Positions 27,167-35,130 of a DNA stretch of 64,000 nt are shown piece after piece (position 1 is the stretch's first letter; the number at the start of each line of letters is the position of its first letter). A program made the position numbers and the translations under genes. The notes beneath the pieces are model-generated. The model did no database searches. It was not told where the DNA came from and saw only the letters and a list, made by a program, of their open reading frames with translations. The stretch is from the NCBI GenBank assembly GCA_910584865.1, contig CAJUCE010000011.1, positions 62,001 to 126,000 of the forward strand, given 5' to 3'. This stretch comes from an uncultured Acetatifactor sp. GTDB taxonomy: Bacteria; Bacillota; Clostridia; Lachnospirales; Lachnospiraceae.

Positions 27167-28177
27167 ATGCGGTCAGACAGAATTGCTTATGTCGATTTGT
27201 TCAGGTTCGTCATGATTCTGCTCATCATGTCCCACCATCTGTATCTGTTCGGCTTTTCAGACGACTATCTTTTTCGCAGCTGTTGGGCATGGACTGACTA
27301 TTTCTTTCTGCTCACAGGCTATTTCACCATGAGACACTTCGCCGATCGTGAAGTCAGGGGAGAGTATGCTCCTGAAGCCCTCAGGTATACCCTTCGGAAG
27401 CTTTCCGGATGCTTCCCCCTGGTCCTGATCGCCGTAACCGCCCAATATCTGCTGGAGGCGGTGCCTTCCCTTGTGCAGGGGAACCCGAAGCAGTTCCTTT
27501 CTACCTTCTGCGACTGGCCCTATGAAGTTCTGCTGCTGTCCTCCTCAGGCATTGTCTGGACGAAGGTCATGCCGCTGTGGTTTCTCTCCGCCATGCTGCT
27601 GACCCTGCCGCTGATGATTTACCTGATGTTGCGTTTCCGCGATTTCTGGCATATTCTGTCCTGGCTGTTCCCCCTGTTCTATTATGGGCAGATTGGCATC
27701 AATACGGTCAGAGACTGGCCCAATGACCTGCTGCGTGCCTTCTCCTGCATGGCCCTGGGAACCTGTGTCTATATGGTTTCCGGAAAATTAACAGAAAATG
27801 ATCTCATCCGCGGGAAAAGAATATGGCTCACCATAGCAGAACTGGGAATCCTTTCTCTCTGTCTGTACATTACCGTACTGAACAAGAATTTCATGAATCT
27901 CCTCCCCCTCCTGTTCTTTCTCCACTGTACGCTCATGCTCTCCGGCTGCAGCCATACCGCCTCTATCCGGGGGAATCTCTGTTCCTTCCTGGGAGAAATC
28001 AGCCTACCCATGTTTATCTTTCACTGGGTTGCGGCATCTCTTGTCAAGGATCTTGCACTCCCCATAGCGTTTCGCCTGCTCCTCTACTATTCGGGAACTT
28101 TGCTCCTCTCCTGTGCAGCTGTTTGTTTCAAACACAGGAAAGTCCGCCCTACGGCAGACCCTCTCTATAAGAAATGA
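27167..28177 (+). CDS. Acyltransferase-3-like integral membrane protein
   Basis: A protein of 336 residues after CAGGAGG. It opens with RIAYVDLFRFVMILLIMSHH, the typical first helix of acyltransferase family 3, and about ten hydrophobic segments follow. The histidine pair MSHH aligns with the family's catalytic histidine. Such proteins acetylate or succinylate cell-surface sugars or antibiotics. It stands alone between a terminator and a convergent regulator gene, so no substrate can be inferred. Confidence 0.75.
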   Translation: MRSDRIAYVDLFRFVMILLIMSHHLYLFGFSDDYLFRSCWAWTDYFFLLTGYFTMRHFADREVRGEYAPEALRYTLRKLSGCFPLVLIAVTAQYLLEAVPSLVQGNPKQFLSTFCDWPYEVLLLSSSGIVWTKVMPLWFLSAMLLTLPLMIYLMLRFRDFWHILSWLFPLFYYGQIGINTVRDWPNDLLRAFSCMALGTCVYMVSGKLTENDLIRGKRIWLTIAELGILSLCLYITVLNKNFMNLLPLLFFLHCTLMLSGCSHTASIRGNLCSFLGEISLPMFIFHWVAASLVKDLALPIAFRLLLYYSGTLLLSCAAVCFKHRKVRPTADPLYKK

Positions 28178-28198
28178 TAACATCCGCCGAAGCCCCCC

Positions 28199-28234
28199 GC
28201 ACGGCTCCCCTGATCAGGAGGGACTCAGCCGTGC
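28199..28234. terminator. Hairpin between convergent genes
   Basis: GCACGGCT (28199-28206) pairs with AGCCGTGC (28227-28234), with a further CCTGATCAGG palindrome inside. There is no good T-run on either strand, so it is a weak candidate for a shared terminator of the acyltransferase-like and luxR genes. Confidence 0.4.
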
Positions 28235-28248
28235 CGACTGAAAGGACT

Positions 28249-29001
28249 CTACAATCCCTTTATCCTCTCCGTCAGCGCCTCCCTGTCCCTGCACTGCGTC
28301 TTTTCCAGAATGTGCGTCATATGTTTCTTCACGGTTGCGGTACTGATATACAGCTCCCGTCCGATCTCCTCATTATGCATGCCCGTCGCCGCCAGCCTGG
28401 CCACCTCCGTCTCCCGGTCCGTAAGCCCCAGCGCCCGGAGGCTGAAGTAAAGCCGCTGCCCCTGAGCCTCTTCCCGCTCTTTCTCCCCATCCTCCGGCTC
28501 TTCCATATACGTGACCAGCTTTCGCTCCAGCCTGACCTTTACCGGAAGCAGGATCAGCAGGAACAGCACCATATAGAACACCCCTGTACATGTAACCGCA
28601 AGAGCCGGCCCAAAGGTTATCACGTTATCCATATGGTAAAGGCAGTCAATCAGCCCGAACAGGCTAATCGCGATTTCGGATAACAGAACCGCTTTTTCCG
28701 CATAACCTACCGCATTTGCCGCACTCTGCAGTTCCATCCTGGATACTCCCTGCTTTCTGGAAAAGGCCAGTCTCCATGCCCTGAAAAAATCCTTCTCCAT
28801 CCTGCCCAGATAGAGGAGCAGTGCCACCATGAACAGAATAAGCAAGAACCCGGTCAAGTCCCAATACATAATCCTCATCTGCTTTAAGTCTGTACCCACC
28901 GTTAATACCATCAACATGTACAGAAATAATAATATTCCCACCACTCCTGTCAGTATCCTTGTCTGAAAGAAACCACCCATTCCGCTCCCTTTTTTCTTCA
29001 T
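28249..29001 (-). CDS. Membrane-bound LuxR-family regulator
   Basis: The ATG at 29001 (MKKKGSGMGG) is preferred because GGCAGG lies about 8 bases upstream and the protein then starts just before its first membrane segment. In-frame ATGs up to 29130 exist. Four membrane segments lie in residues 10-170. The C-terminal 65 residues are a LuxR helix-turn-helix (LTDRETEVARLAATGMHNEE, TATVKKHMTHIL). Known: membrane-anchored LuxR proteins of this kind are common orphan regulators in Lachnospiraceae. The target is unknown. Three repeats of TACTACC lie upstream at 29245-29283. Confidence 0.75.
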   Translation of the reverse strand: MKKKGSGMGGFFQTRILTGVVGILLFLYMLMVLTVGTDLKQMRIMYWDLTGFLLILFMVALLLYLGRMEKDFFRAWRLAFSRKQGVSRMELQSAANAVGYAEKAVLLSEIAISLFGLIDCLYHMDNVITFGPALAVTCTGVFYMVLFLLILLPVKVRLERKLVTYMEEPEDGEKEREEAQGQRLYFSLRALGLTDRETEVARLAATGMHNEEIGRELYISTATVKKHMTHILEKTQCRDREALTERIKGL

Positions 29002-29074
29002 ATCCTTACCTGCCTTTCTGCGCCGCTTTTCCATCCTCTTCCCCGTGCGGTGCCGCCGGGATTTGCTCTTTTCC

Positions 29075-29138
29075 ATTTCCACCTGCGGAGATTTCCACCT
29101 GTAGGAATTGCCGTCTGTGGGAATTGCCACTCATGGAA
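29075..29138. repeat. 16-bp degenerate tandem repeat, four units
   Basis: Units begin at 29075, 29091, 29107 and 29123 with ATTTCCACCTGCGGAG and variants such as ATTGCCGTCTGTGGGA. They lie just upstream of the preferred luxR start. Confidence 0.65.
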
Positions 29139-29244
29139 ACTGCCTCCTCCACTTGTGTCAGATCCCTTGACGCATTCCGCCGCTGCCTCCTGCCATAATC
29201 TCATTTTACATCAATTACTCAAAAAGAAACAAGGCGTTTTCCCG

Positions 29245-29283
29245 TACTACCCGTCAAAAAAGAGGTAGTATTTTACTACTACC
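29245..29283. promoter_or_regulatory. Possible operator upstream of the luxR gene
   Basis: TACTACC (29245-29251), its complement GGTAGTA (29264-29270) and TACTACTACC (29274-29283) form a clustered dyad. It lies in the 500-bp spacer between luxR and mgtE, upstream of luxR. Autoregulation is a guess. The remainder of 29284-29500 shows nothing recognisable. Confidence 0.35.
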
Positions 29284-29500
29284 CCCTGAAAATCCTGATT
29301 TTATCTGCCTTTTCCCATACTGTCCATCCCGTACAAATTCCCAGCGAATCGTTTCCTTGGGAAACCGCCGTCAAACACCATGCCTCGGCCAGACCGAAAC
29401 ACCATGGACATTTCAGCCGGCTGTAAGCCCTACTGTCCCGGCCATCAGCAGCCAGGCTTTTGACTGCTTCCCTGCCATCGGCAACCGAAAGCCATCTGCC

Positions 29501-30850
29501 TCATATCCCCAGCAGCATCGCCGCAAACCGGAAATACACCAGCAGCGACAGCGCGTCCACAATCGTCGTAATAAACGGGCTGGCCATCACCGCCGGGTCA
29601 AAGCCGATCTTCTTGGCCCCGATGGGAAGCAGGCATCCCACCAGCATGGCCATCAGCACCGCCGCCACCAGGGTCAGGCACACCGTAAGCGCCACCATCA
29701 TCCCAACCCTGTCAAACAGCATCAGCTTGGCAAAATTCGCTGCCGCCAGGGTGCCGCCGCACAGCAGGGCCACCCTTATTTCCTTCCAGATGACCCGGGG
29801 TACATCCCGGTAGGTAATCTCCCCCAGAGACAGTCCGCGGATCACGGTGACGCTTACCTGCCCGCCCGCATTCCCCCCTGTGTCCATCAGCATGGGGATA
29901 AAGGCCACCAGCACCGCGCACACGCTCAGCGCGTCTTCAAAGGAGGCAATAATTGCCCCCGTAAAGGTGGCGGACACCATCAGCAAGAGCAACCAGGGAA
30001 TCCTCTTTTTAAAAGTCTCCCCCACTGTCGTCCGCATATACGGTTTATCGCTTGGCACGATAGCCGCCATCTTCTCCATATCCTCCGTGGTCTCCTCTTC
30101 CATGATATCCACGATATCGTCCACGGTTATGATGCCCACCATGCGGTTCTCGTTATCCACCACCGGCATGGCCATAAAGTCGTATTTCTTAAACTGGGCG
30201 GCAACCTGCTCCTGGTCCATCAGCGTGTTCACGGCAATCACGTTTTCATGCATGATATCCGCAATCACCTCATTTCCCTGGCTGAGCAGCAGATAGCGCA
30301 AGGCCACCGTCCCCACCAGTTCCCGCCTTGTGTCCAGTACATAACAGATATTGCTGGTCTCGCTGTCCAGCCCTATGGCCCTGATGCGCTCAATGGCCTG
30401 GTCCACCGTGAGGTTCTCCTTCAGGGAGACGTACTCCACGGTCATGATGCTCCCCGCCGAATCCTCAGGATAGCGCAGCAGCTGGTTCACGGCCCGGCGG
30501 GTGTCTGGGTTAGCATTGGCTAACAGTCTCTCCACCACGTTGGCCGGCATCTCCTCCAGGAAATCCGCCGCATCGTCCGCCATCAGGTTATCGATGACGC
30601 TGCCGGCCTCCCTGTCGGAAAGGGAATTAATGATAAACTCCTGGGAATCCGTCTCCAGATAGGAAAACACATCCGCCGCCAGATCCTTTGGCAAAATACG
30701 AAACACCTTCAGCATGGCCTCCGCCTCCAGCTCCTCCATGAGGACGGCGATGTCCGCCTCATTTAATTCGGCCAGGAATTGACGGAGATTCGTATACTGC
30801 TTAGCGTCAAGAAGCCTGATCAGTTCTTCCAGTTCGATTCTTGTTTCCAT
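29501..30850 (-). CDS. mgtE: MgtE magnesium transporter/channel
   Basis: A protein of 449 residues. The N-domain superhelix covers residues 1-130, two CBS domains follow (SIMTVEYVSLKENLTVDQAI; VVDNENRMVGIITVDDI), and five membrane helices occupy the C-terminal third with the pore motif PMLMDTGGNAGGQ. MgtE imports Mg2+ and closes when the cytosolic domain binds Mg2+. The ribosome site AAGGAG lies 7 bases before the ATG and inside a strong leader structure, so translation is probably controlled. Confidence 0.95.
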   Translation of the reverse strand: METRIELEELIRLLDAKQYTNLRQFLAELNEADIAVLMEELEAEAMLKVFRILPKDLAADVFSYLETDSQEFIINSLSDREAGSVIDNLMADDAADFLEEMPANVVERLLANANPDTRRAVNQLLRYPEDSAGSIMTVEYVSLKENLTVDQAIERIRAIGLDSETSNICYVLDTRRELVGTVALRYLLLSQGNEVIADIMHENVIAVNTLMDQEQVAAQFKKYDFMAMPVVDNENRMVGIITVDDIVDIMEEETTEDMEKMAAIVPSDKPYMRTTVGETFKKRIPWLLLLMVSATFTGAIIASFEDALSVCAVLVAFIPMLMDTGGNAGGQVSVTVIRGLSLGEITYRDVPRVIWKEIRVALLCGGTLAAANFAKLMLFDRVGMMVALTVCLTLVAAVLMAMLVGCLLPIGAKKIGFDPAVMASPFITTIVDALSLLVYFRFAAMLLGI

Positions 30851-30935
30851 AGCATTTCTCCTTATGTGGTTTTGTCTCCGGGCTGCAACTTCGACCGGGA
30901 AGAGGGTTGTCGTTATTCATTTTCTGACTCTTCAT
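30807..30935 (-). CDS. Possible leader peptide upstream of and overlapping mgtE
   Basis: The ATG at 30935 follows AAAGGTGGTGG (30943-30953) by 7 bases and opens 42 codons ending 44 bases inside mgtE in another frame. The product starts MKSQKMNNDNPLPGRSC. The acidic/proline run NDNPLP resembles the segment of the enterobacterial Mg2+ leader peptide MgtL that destabilises ribosomes at low Mg2+. It lies wholly within the mgtE transcript predicted from the promoter at 30983-31011, and its translation would open the leader stems. It could be a chance frame. Confidence 0.45.
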   Translation of the reverse strand: MKSQKMNNDNPLPGRSCSPETKPHKEKCYGNKNRTGRTDQAS

Positions 30936-30964
30936 ATTAAAACCACCACCTTTCGAAATGCTAT
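30849..30964 (-). ncRNA. Structured mgtE leader, candidate regulatory RNA
   Basis: Three perfect nested inverted repeats are present: ATAGCATTTC (30955-30964) with GAAATGCTAT (30849-30858), GTGGTTTT (30939-30946) with AAAACCAC (30866-30873), and GAAGAG (30928-30933) with CTCTTC (30899-30904). The outer stem covers part of the mgtE start codon and ribosome site. The second stem covers the leader ORF ribosome site. The sequence does not match the M-box consensus that I know. Control by Mg2+ or by leader translation is inferred. Confidence 0.6.
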
Positions 30965-30982
30965 TTTTCTACTACACCTATC

Positions 30983-31011
30983 ATTTTATCCTTGGACATC
31001 CTCTTTGTCAA
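30983..31011 (-). promoter_or_regulatory. mgtE promoter
   Basis: A perfect TTGACA (31006-31011) and TAAAAT (30983-30988) are 17 bp apart on the bottom strand. The -35 box and most of the spacer lie inside the 3' end of the YigZ-family gene. The predicted transcript begins near 30976. Confidence 0.75.
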
Positions 31012-31642
31012 CAAAATAAATCGGCTGTCCCCGCTCCAGACCGGCCTGTCCGTTGGTTGCTTCCGCCAGCTCCCGCTCCAGGGCGTCGGCCTTCCCGGCC
31101 GGGACCTCCAGCTTCAGTTGAATCCGCTCCCCGTAATCTGTAGAAACAGGCGTTAATTTTAAATTTCCCAACAGATACAATACCTTGCCGATCCAGAGAT
31201 AATCCGTGGTTATCCCCATCTCATATCCATAGCACATTGTTCCGATCCTGCAATTCTCAAGCCCTTCCTTCACAGCCTGGGTATAAGCCCGCACCAGTCC
31301 TCCTGTCCCCAGCAGAACCCCGCCGAAATACCGGGTCACCACCACTGCCGCATTCCGCAGTCCTGCCCCGGAGAGCACCTCCAGCATGGGACGCCCTGCA
31401 GTTCCGGAAGGCTCCCCGTCGTCGCTGCAGCGAGTCAGCTCTCCTTTGGCGCCGATAATAAAGGCATGGCAATTATGCCTGGCATCCCAGTACTTCTTCT
31501 TCATTTCCTCCACAAAAGCCGCCGCTTCCCCCTCGGTCCTGCAGCTGCGGAGTGTGGCGATAAAACGGGATTTTTTCTCCACATACTCTCCCTGACCGCC
31601 CTGAAGCAGCACGCGGTAGGAAACTTCCCTCCGTTCCTCCAT
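30986..31642 (-). CDS. YigZ/IMPACT-family protein
   Basis: The start is the ATG at 31642 (MEERREVSY) after GGAGG, giving 218 residues. The N-terminal IMPACT domain shows KKSRFIA, DARHNCHAFIIG, DDGEPSGTAGRPMLEVL and VVVTRYFGGVLLGTGGL, and a DUF1949-type C-terminal domain follows. Family members are thought to act in translation or stress control. Their biochemical role is not settled. The gene is divergent from the penicillin-binding protein. Confidence 0.85.
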   Translation of the reverse strand: MEERREVSYRVLLQGGQGEYVEKKSRFIATLRSCRTEGEAAAFVEEMKKKYWDARHNCHAFIIGAKGELTRCSDDGEPSGTAGRPMLEVLSGAGLRNAAVVVTRYFGGVLLGTGGLVRAYTQAVKEGLENCRIGTMCYGYEMGITTDYLWIGKVLYLLGNLKLTPVSTDYGERIQLKLEVPAGKADALERELAEATNGQAGLERGQPIYFVDKEDVQG

Positions 31643-31772
31643 ATGACCTCCTCCGGCATTTTCCGCGCTCTGCGCCTGCCCCCGTTCTCTTCCGTACACC
31701 TGACGGAATGTACGTTTATTGTAACATAATATTGCAAAAATGTGAAACAATTATAAAGAAGGCAAAAAAAAC

Positions 31773-31801
31773 TTTATTTACATAGTATTTTTTGGTATAA
31801 T
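31773..31801 (+). promoter_or_regulatory. Promoter of the class A PBP gene
   Basis: The -10 box TATAAT (31796-31801) is perfect. The best -35 at 17 bp is a weak TTTATT (31773-31778). The leader is about 75 bases. Confidence 0.5.
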
Positions 31802-31880
31802 GAATCCTATGATTACCATCCGCAGGCGGCAGACGCATAGAAACGGTTACCGCAAATAGCTTTTACAGAAAGGTGGGCAT

Positions 31881-34592
31881 ATGAATTACGGAAAAAGAGG
31901 TGTCCGTGCAAAACAGAGGGCACTTAATTCTAAGTCAAAAAAATGGGGCCGCAAATTCGGGGTTTCCCTGGTTAAGCTGACCCTGGCTGGAATGATCGGA
32001 CTGGTCATCTGCGGCATATCCGCCGGTATCGGCGCTTTCAGAGGCATCCTGGCCTCCACCCCCCAGATCAGGCTGGGCGATGTGGTACCCTCCGGAGAGG
32101 CAACCATCGTCTTTGATTGTGAGGGAAATGAGATAGACAAGTACGTCAGCCTCAATTCCAACCGTATCCAGATCAACGACTGGGACAGGATTCCCAAACA
32201 CCTCGGACAAGCCTTTATCGCCATTGAAGACGAACGCTTCTACCAGCACAACGGGATCGATTTTCAGAGCATCGTGCGCTCCGGCTGGCGCTTCGTCGTC
32301 TCGATGGGAAAGGAAAAGCAGGGCGGCAGTACCATCACGCAGCAGCTTTTAAAAAATACCGTCTTTACCACATGGACCGAGGAACACGGCAATATGATCA
32401 AGATGATCAAGCGTAAGCTTCAGGAACAGAACCTTGCCCTGGAAATCTCCAAGCACTATTCCAAGGACGATATCCTGCATTGCTACATGAATGCCATCAA
32501 TCTCGGCCAGAATACTCTGGGGGTGGAATCCGCTTCCAAGAGATATTTCGGCAAGTCCTGCAGCGAACTGACACTCTCCGAATGTGCCGTCATCGCTTCC
32601 ATCACCCAGAATCCCACCGGCTACAATCCCATACGCCATCCGGAACAAAATGCCCGAAGGCGCAAGGACTGTCTTGATAAGATGCTGGAGCTGGAATTTA
32701 TCTCGGATGCCGAATATAAGACGGCCATGGCCGATACCGATGCGGTATATGAGCGCATCAGACTCTATGATGCCGATTACCGTGTGAACAGCAATACTAC
32801 CTCCAGTTCTTACTTTTCGGACGCTTTGTTCGAGCAGGTGCGGGATGATCTGATCAATATCGCCGGTTATTCCGAAAAGATGGCGGAGACCTTGCTCTAC
32901 GCCGGGGGACTGCGGATAGAATCCACCATGGATCCCGCCATCCAGGCCATCGCGGATGAAGAATTCGCCAATCCGGACAATTATCCCGAGAATGTGAAGT
33001 GGTACCTGAATTACGCTCTGACCGTCTTCACCGCCGACGGGGAAAACCATAATTTCAGCAAGGAAAATATGATGTCCTGGTTCAAAACCAATCAGGATAA
33101 AAGCTTTAACCTGATTTTCAGTTCCCAGGATGCCGCCAATGAGGCGGTGGTCACTTACCGCACCGCCATGCTGGCCGATCTGGGAGTTGCCGATGACGAA
33201 GATAACTACACGGAAACCATCTCCATGACACCGCAGCCTCAGGCCGCCATGGTCATCGAAGACCAGTCCACAGGCTATGTGGTTGCCCTGGTGGGCGGCC
33301 GCGGTGCAAAAGAGGGACGCCGTACCCTGAACCGTGCCACCAATGCAAAGCGTTCCCCCGGATCTACCTTCAAGGTGGTAGCCGCCTTCGCACCCGCTCT
33401 GGACAGTGCCGGTCAGACTCTGGCTACTGTGTATAATGACGCGCCCTTTAACTATGCGGACGGCACGCCGGTAAACAACTGGTATAAGGGCTACCGCGGA
33501 ATCCAGTCCATCCGCGACGGCATCCGCGACTCCTTAAATATCGTCGCCGTTAAGACGGAAACCGTAATCACCCCCCAGCTGGGTTATGATTATCTGCTGA
33601 ACTTTGGCTTTACCACGCTCACGGACGGCGTGACGATCAACGGGAAGTTTTTCACGGATATCAACCAGACCCTGGCGCTGGGCGGTCTGACCAACGGCGC
33701 TACGCCTTATGAGCTGAACGCCGCTTATGCCGCTATCGCCAATATGGGCAATTATGTGACGCCCAAGCTCTACAGCAGGGTCACAAACACAGACGGCGAT
33801 ATCATTCTGGACAATACCAAACCTACGTCTAAGCAGGTCATTAAAGAAACCACTGCTTATCTTTTGACGGACGCTATGGAAGACGTAGTTACCTCCGGAA
33901 CCGGTTCCGCCGCCAATTTCAACAGACAGATGGACATCGCCGGCAAGACCGGAACCTCCACAGACTATTGGGATGTATGGTTTGCCGGCTACACGCCGTA
34001 TTACACCTGTACCGTCTGGGCCGGCTATGATAATAACGTGAGCATGAGCCGTTCCAATAATAACAGGGAGGACCATGTGGCCAGAGACTTATGGCGTGCC
34101 ATCATGTCACGGATCCATGAGAATCTGCCCAATGAGCAGTTCGACCCTCCTCAGGGTCTGGTACATGCCTCCGTATGTACCCAGTCCGGCAAGCTGCCCA
34201 TACCCGGGCTCTGTGACACCCGTTCGGAAATCTTCGCGGCAGGCACCGTCCCTACGGAGACCTGTACCGTACATTATGTGGGTACACTCTGCGATTATGA
34301 CCACATTCCTGCATCTCCGGGATGTCCCTTCCCCGTGGAAGGTACCTGTGTCCTGCCTTTACAGGAGGATCCGTCCCTGCTTTCCGGTTCCACCGGACTG
34401 GTCTCAAATCCGGACGGCACGGTGACTGCGGCCGATCCCAATGCAACACCCCATTGTCAGCATGACGATGCCTTCTATGCCAACCCTGACTATCAGTCAA
34501 TTATTGATGCACAGGCATGGGAAATCCAGATGGAAAAAATCGCCAACGGCATCTATGATAACCCGGACGAAGGCGGCGAGGGCGAAGAATAA
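31881..34592 (+). CDS. Class A penicillin-binding protein (PBP1A-like)
   Basis: A protein of 903 residues after AAAGGTGG. A basic cytoplasmic start and one membrane anchor (residues 28-52) precede a GT51 transglycosylase domain (EDERFYQHNGID, GGSTITQQLLKN). The transpeptidase domain has SPGSTFK (SxxK), a later SLN and KTGTS. It polymerises and cross-links peptidoglycan outside the membrane. The C-terminal 120 residues contain several cysteines (VCTQSG, LCDYD, GCPFP, TCVLP), a tail also known in clostridial PBP1A proteins. The annotated start is well supported. Confidence 0.92.
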   Translation: MNYGKRGVRAKQRALNSKSKKWGRKFGVSLVKLTLAGMIGLVICGISAGIGAFRGILASTPQIRLGDVVPSGEATIVFDCEGNEIDKYVSLNSNRIQINDWDRIPKHLGQAFIAIEDERFYQHNGIDFQSIVRSGWRFVVSMGKEKQGGSTITQQLLKNTVFTTWTEEHGNMIKMIKRKLQEQNLALEISKHYSKDDILHCYMNAINLGQNTLGVESASKRYFGKSCSELTLSECAVIASITQNPTGYNPIRHPEQNARRRKDCLDKMLELEFISDAEYKTAMADTDAVYERIRLYDADYRVNSNTTSSSYFSDALFEQVRDDLINIAGYSEKMAETLLYAGGLRIESTMDPAIQAIADEEFANPDNYPENVKWYLNYALTVFTADGENHNFSKENMMSWFKTNQDKSFNLIFSSQDAANEAVVTYRTAMLADLGVADDEDNYTETISMTPQPQAAMVIEDQSTGYVVALVGGRGAKEGRRTLNRATNAKRSPGSTFKVVAAFAPALDSAGQTLATVYNDAPFNYADGTPVNNWYKGYRGIQSIRDGIRDSLNIVAVKTETVITPQLGYDYLLNFGFTTLTDGVTINGKFFTDINQTLALGGLTNGATPYELNAAYAAIANMGNYVTPKLYSRVTNTDGDIILDNTKPTSKQVIKETTAYLLTDAMEDVVTSGTGSAANFNRQMDIAGKTGTSTDYWDVWFAGYTPYYTCTVWAGYDNNVSMSRSNNNREDHVARDLWRAIMSRIHENLPNEQFDPPQGLVHASVCTQSGKLPIPGLCDTRSEIFAAGTVPTETCTVHYVGTLCDYDHIPASPGCPFPVEGTCVLPLQEDPSLLSGSTGLVSNPDGTVTAADPNATPHCQHDDAFYANPDYQSIIDAQAWEIQMEKIANGIYDNPDEGGEGEE

Positions 34593-34608
34593 TGTGTTTC
34601 TGCGCACA

Positions 34609-34654
34609 CAGGGCTGTGATGCTTCCATGAAAGCGTCACGGCTCTGTTTTATGC
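34609..34654 (+). terminator. Intrinsic terminator of the PBP gene
   Basis: CAGGGC-GTGA-GCTT on the left pairs with AGC-TCAC-GCTCTG on the right, with small bulges, and is followed by TTTT. It lies 17 bp after the stop. Confidence 0.8.
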
Positions 34655-34686
34655 ACACGGGAAAATAAATTTTCGTTCCGGACGCC

Positions 34687-34716
34687 TTGCGTATCTGCCG
34701 GTTACTATGCTATAAT
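34687..34716 (+). promoter_or_regulatory. Promoter of the small-protein/GT-C operon
   Basis: TTGCGT (34687-34692) and a perfect TATAAT (34711-34716) are 18 bp apart, about 105 bp before the start at 34821. Confidence 0.6.
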
Positions 34717-34820
34717 ATTGACTCAGAAGAGTCCTGTTCTTGGCAGGAGGCGGTTTGGCAGCCATCCGATGCCATCTTTATCAAAAACGGGCTTCCCGCC
34801 CCATACCCAGGAGGAAAAAT

Positions 34821-35111
34821 ATGGAACAGCCGTTATTTACTTCCACGAAAGTAAACAATGAAATTGAGCTTTGCGAAATCACTGATCCGGAATGCAAAGA
34901 ACTGATCGAAAAAGCACTTTTGCGTGAACGCATTTCCTATTATATTCGCTGGATAAAGCCTTCTATTTTTCAGAGGAACAAATACATCTGTATTATTTGC
35001 GTCAATGATAATTTCAGGGACACGGCGGAAGCGATCGTCCGTTCTGTGTGCGATGAAAAAGGATGTCATGTACGGTTTATTATGAAGAAATTCCAGAACC
35101 AGTATCTGTAA
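34821..35111 (+). CDS. Small conserved-looking protein of unknown function
   Basis: The ATG at 34821 follows AGGAGG, giving 96 residues (MEQPLFTSTKV). The layout resembles small ferredoxin-like-fold signalling proteins (ICIICVNDNFRDTAEAIVRS) but I cannot name a family with confidence. It is soluble. It precedes the large membrane protein by 19 bp and is probably cotranscribed. Confidence 0.6.
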   Translation: MEQPLFTSTKVNNEIELCEITDPECKELIEKALLRERISYYIRWIKPSIFQRNKYICIICVNDNFRDTAEAIVRSVCDEKGCHVRFIMKKFQNQYL

Positions 35112-35130
35112 GGATTGAGGGGAGAATTCC

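Noticed and set aside
29357..30523. Rightward 388-codon frame opposite mgtE
   Set aside because: Its His/Gln-rich composition is what the reverse strand of a membrane protein gives; there is no ribosome site or motif.
30849..30964. M-box or other known riboswitch
   Set aside because: The conserved M-box segments that I know are not visible. I report it as an unassigned structured leader.
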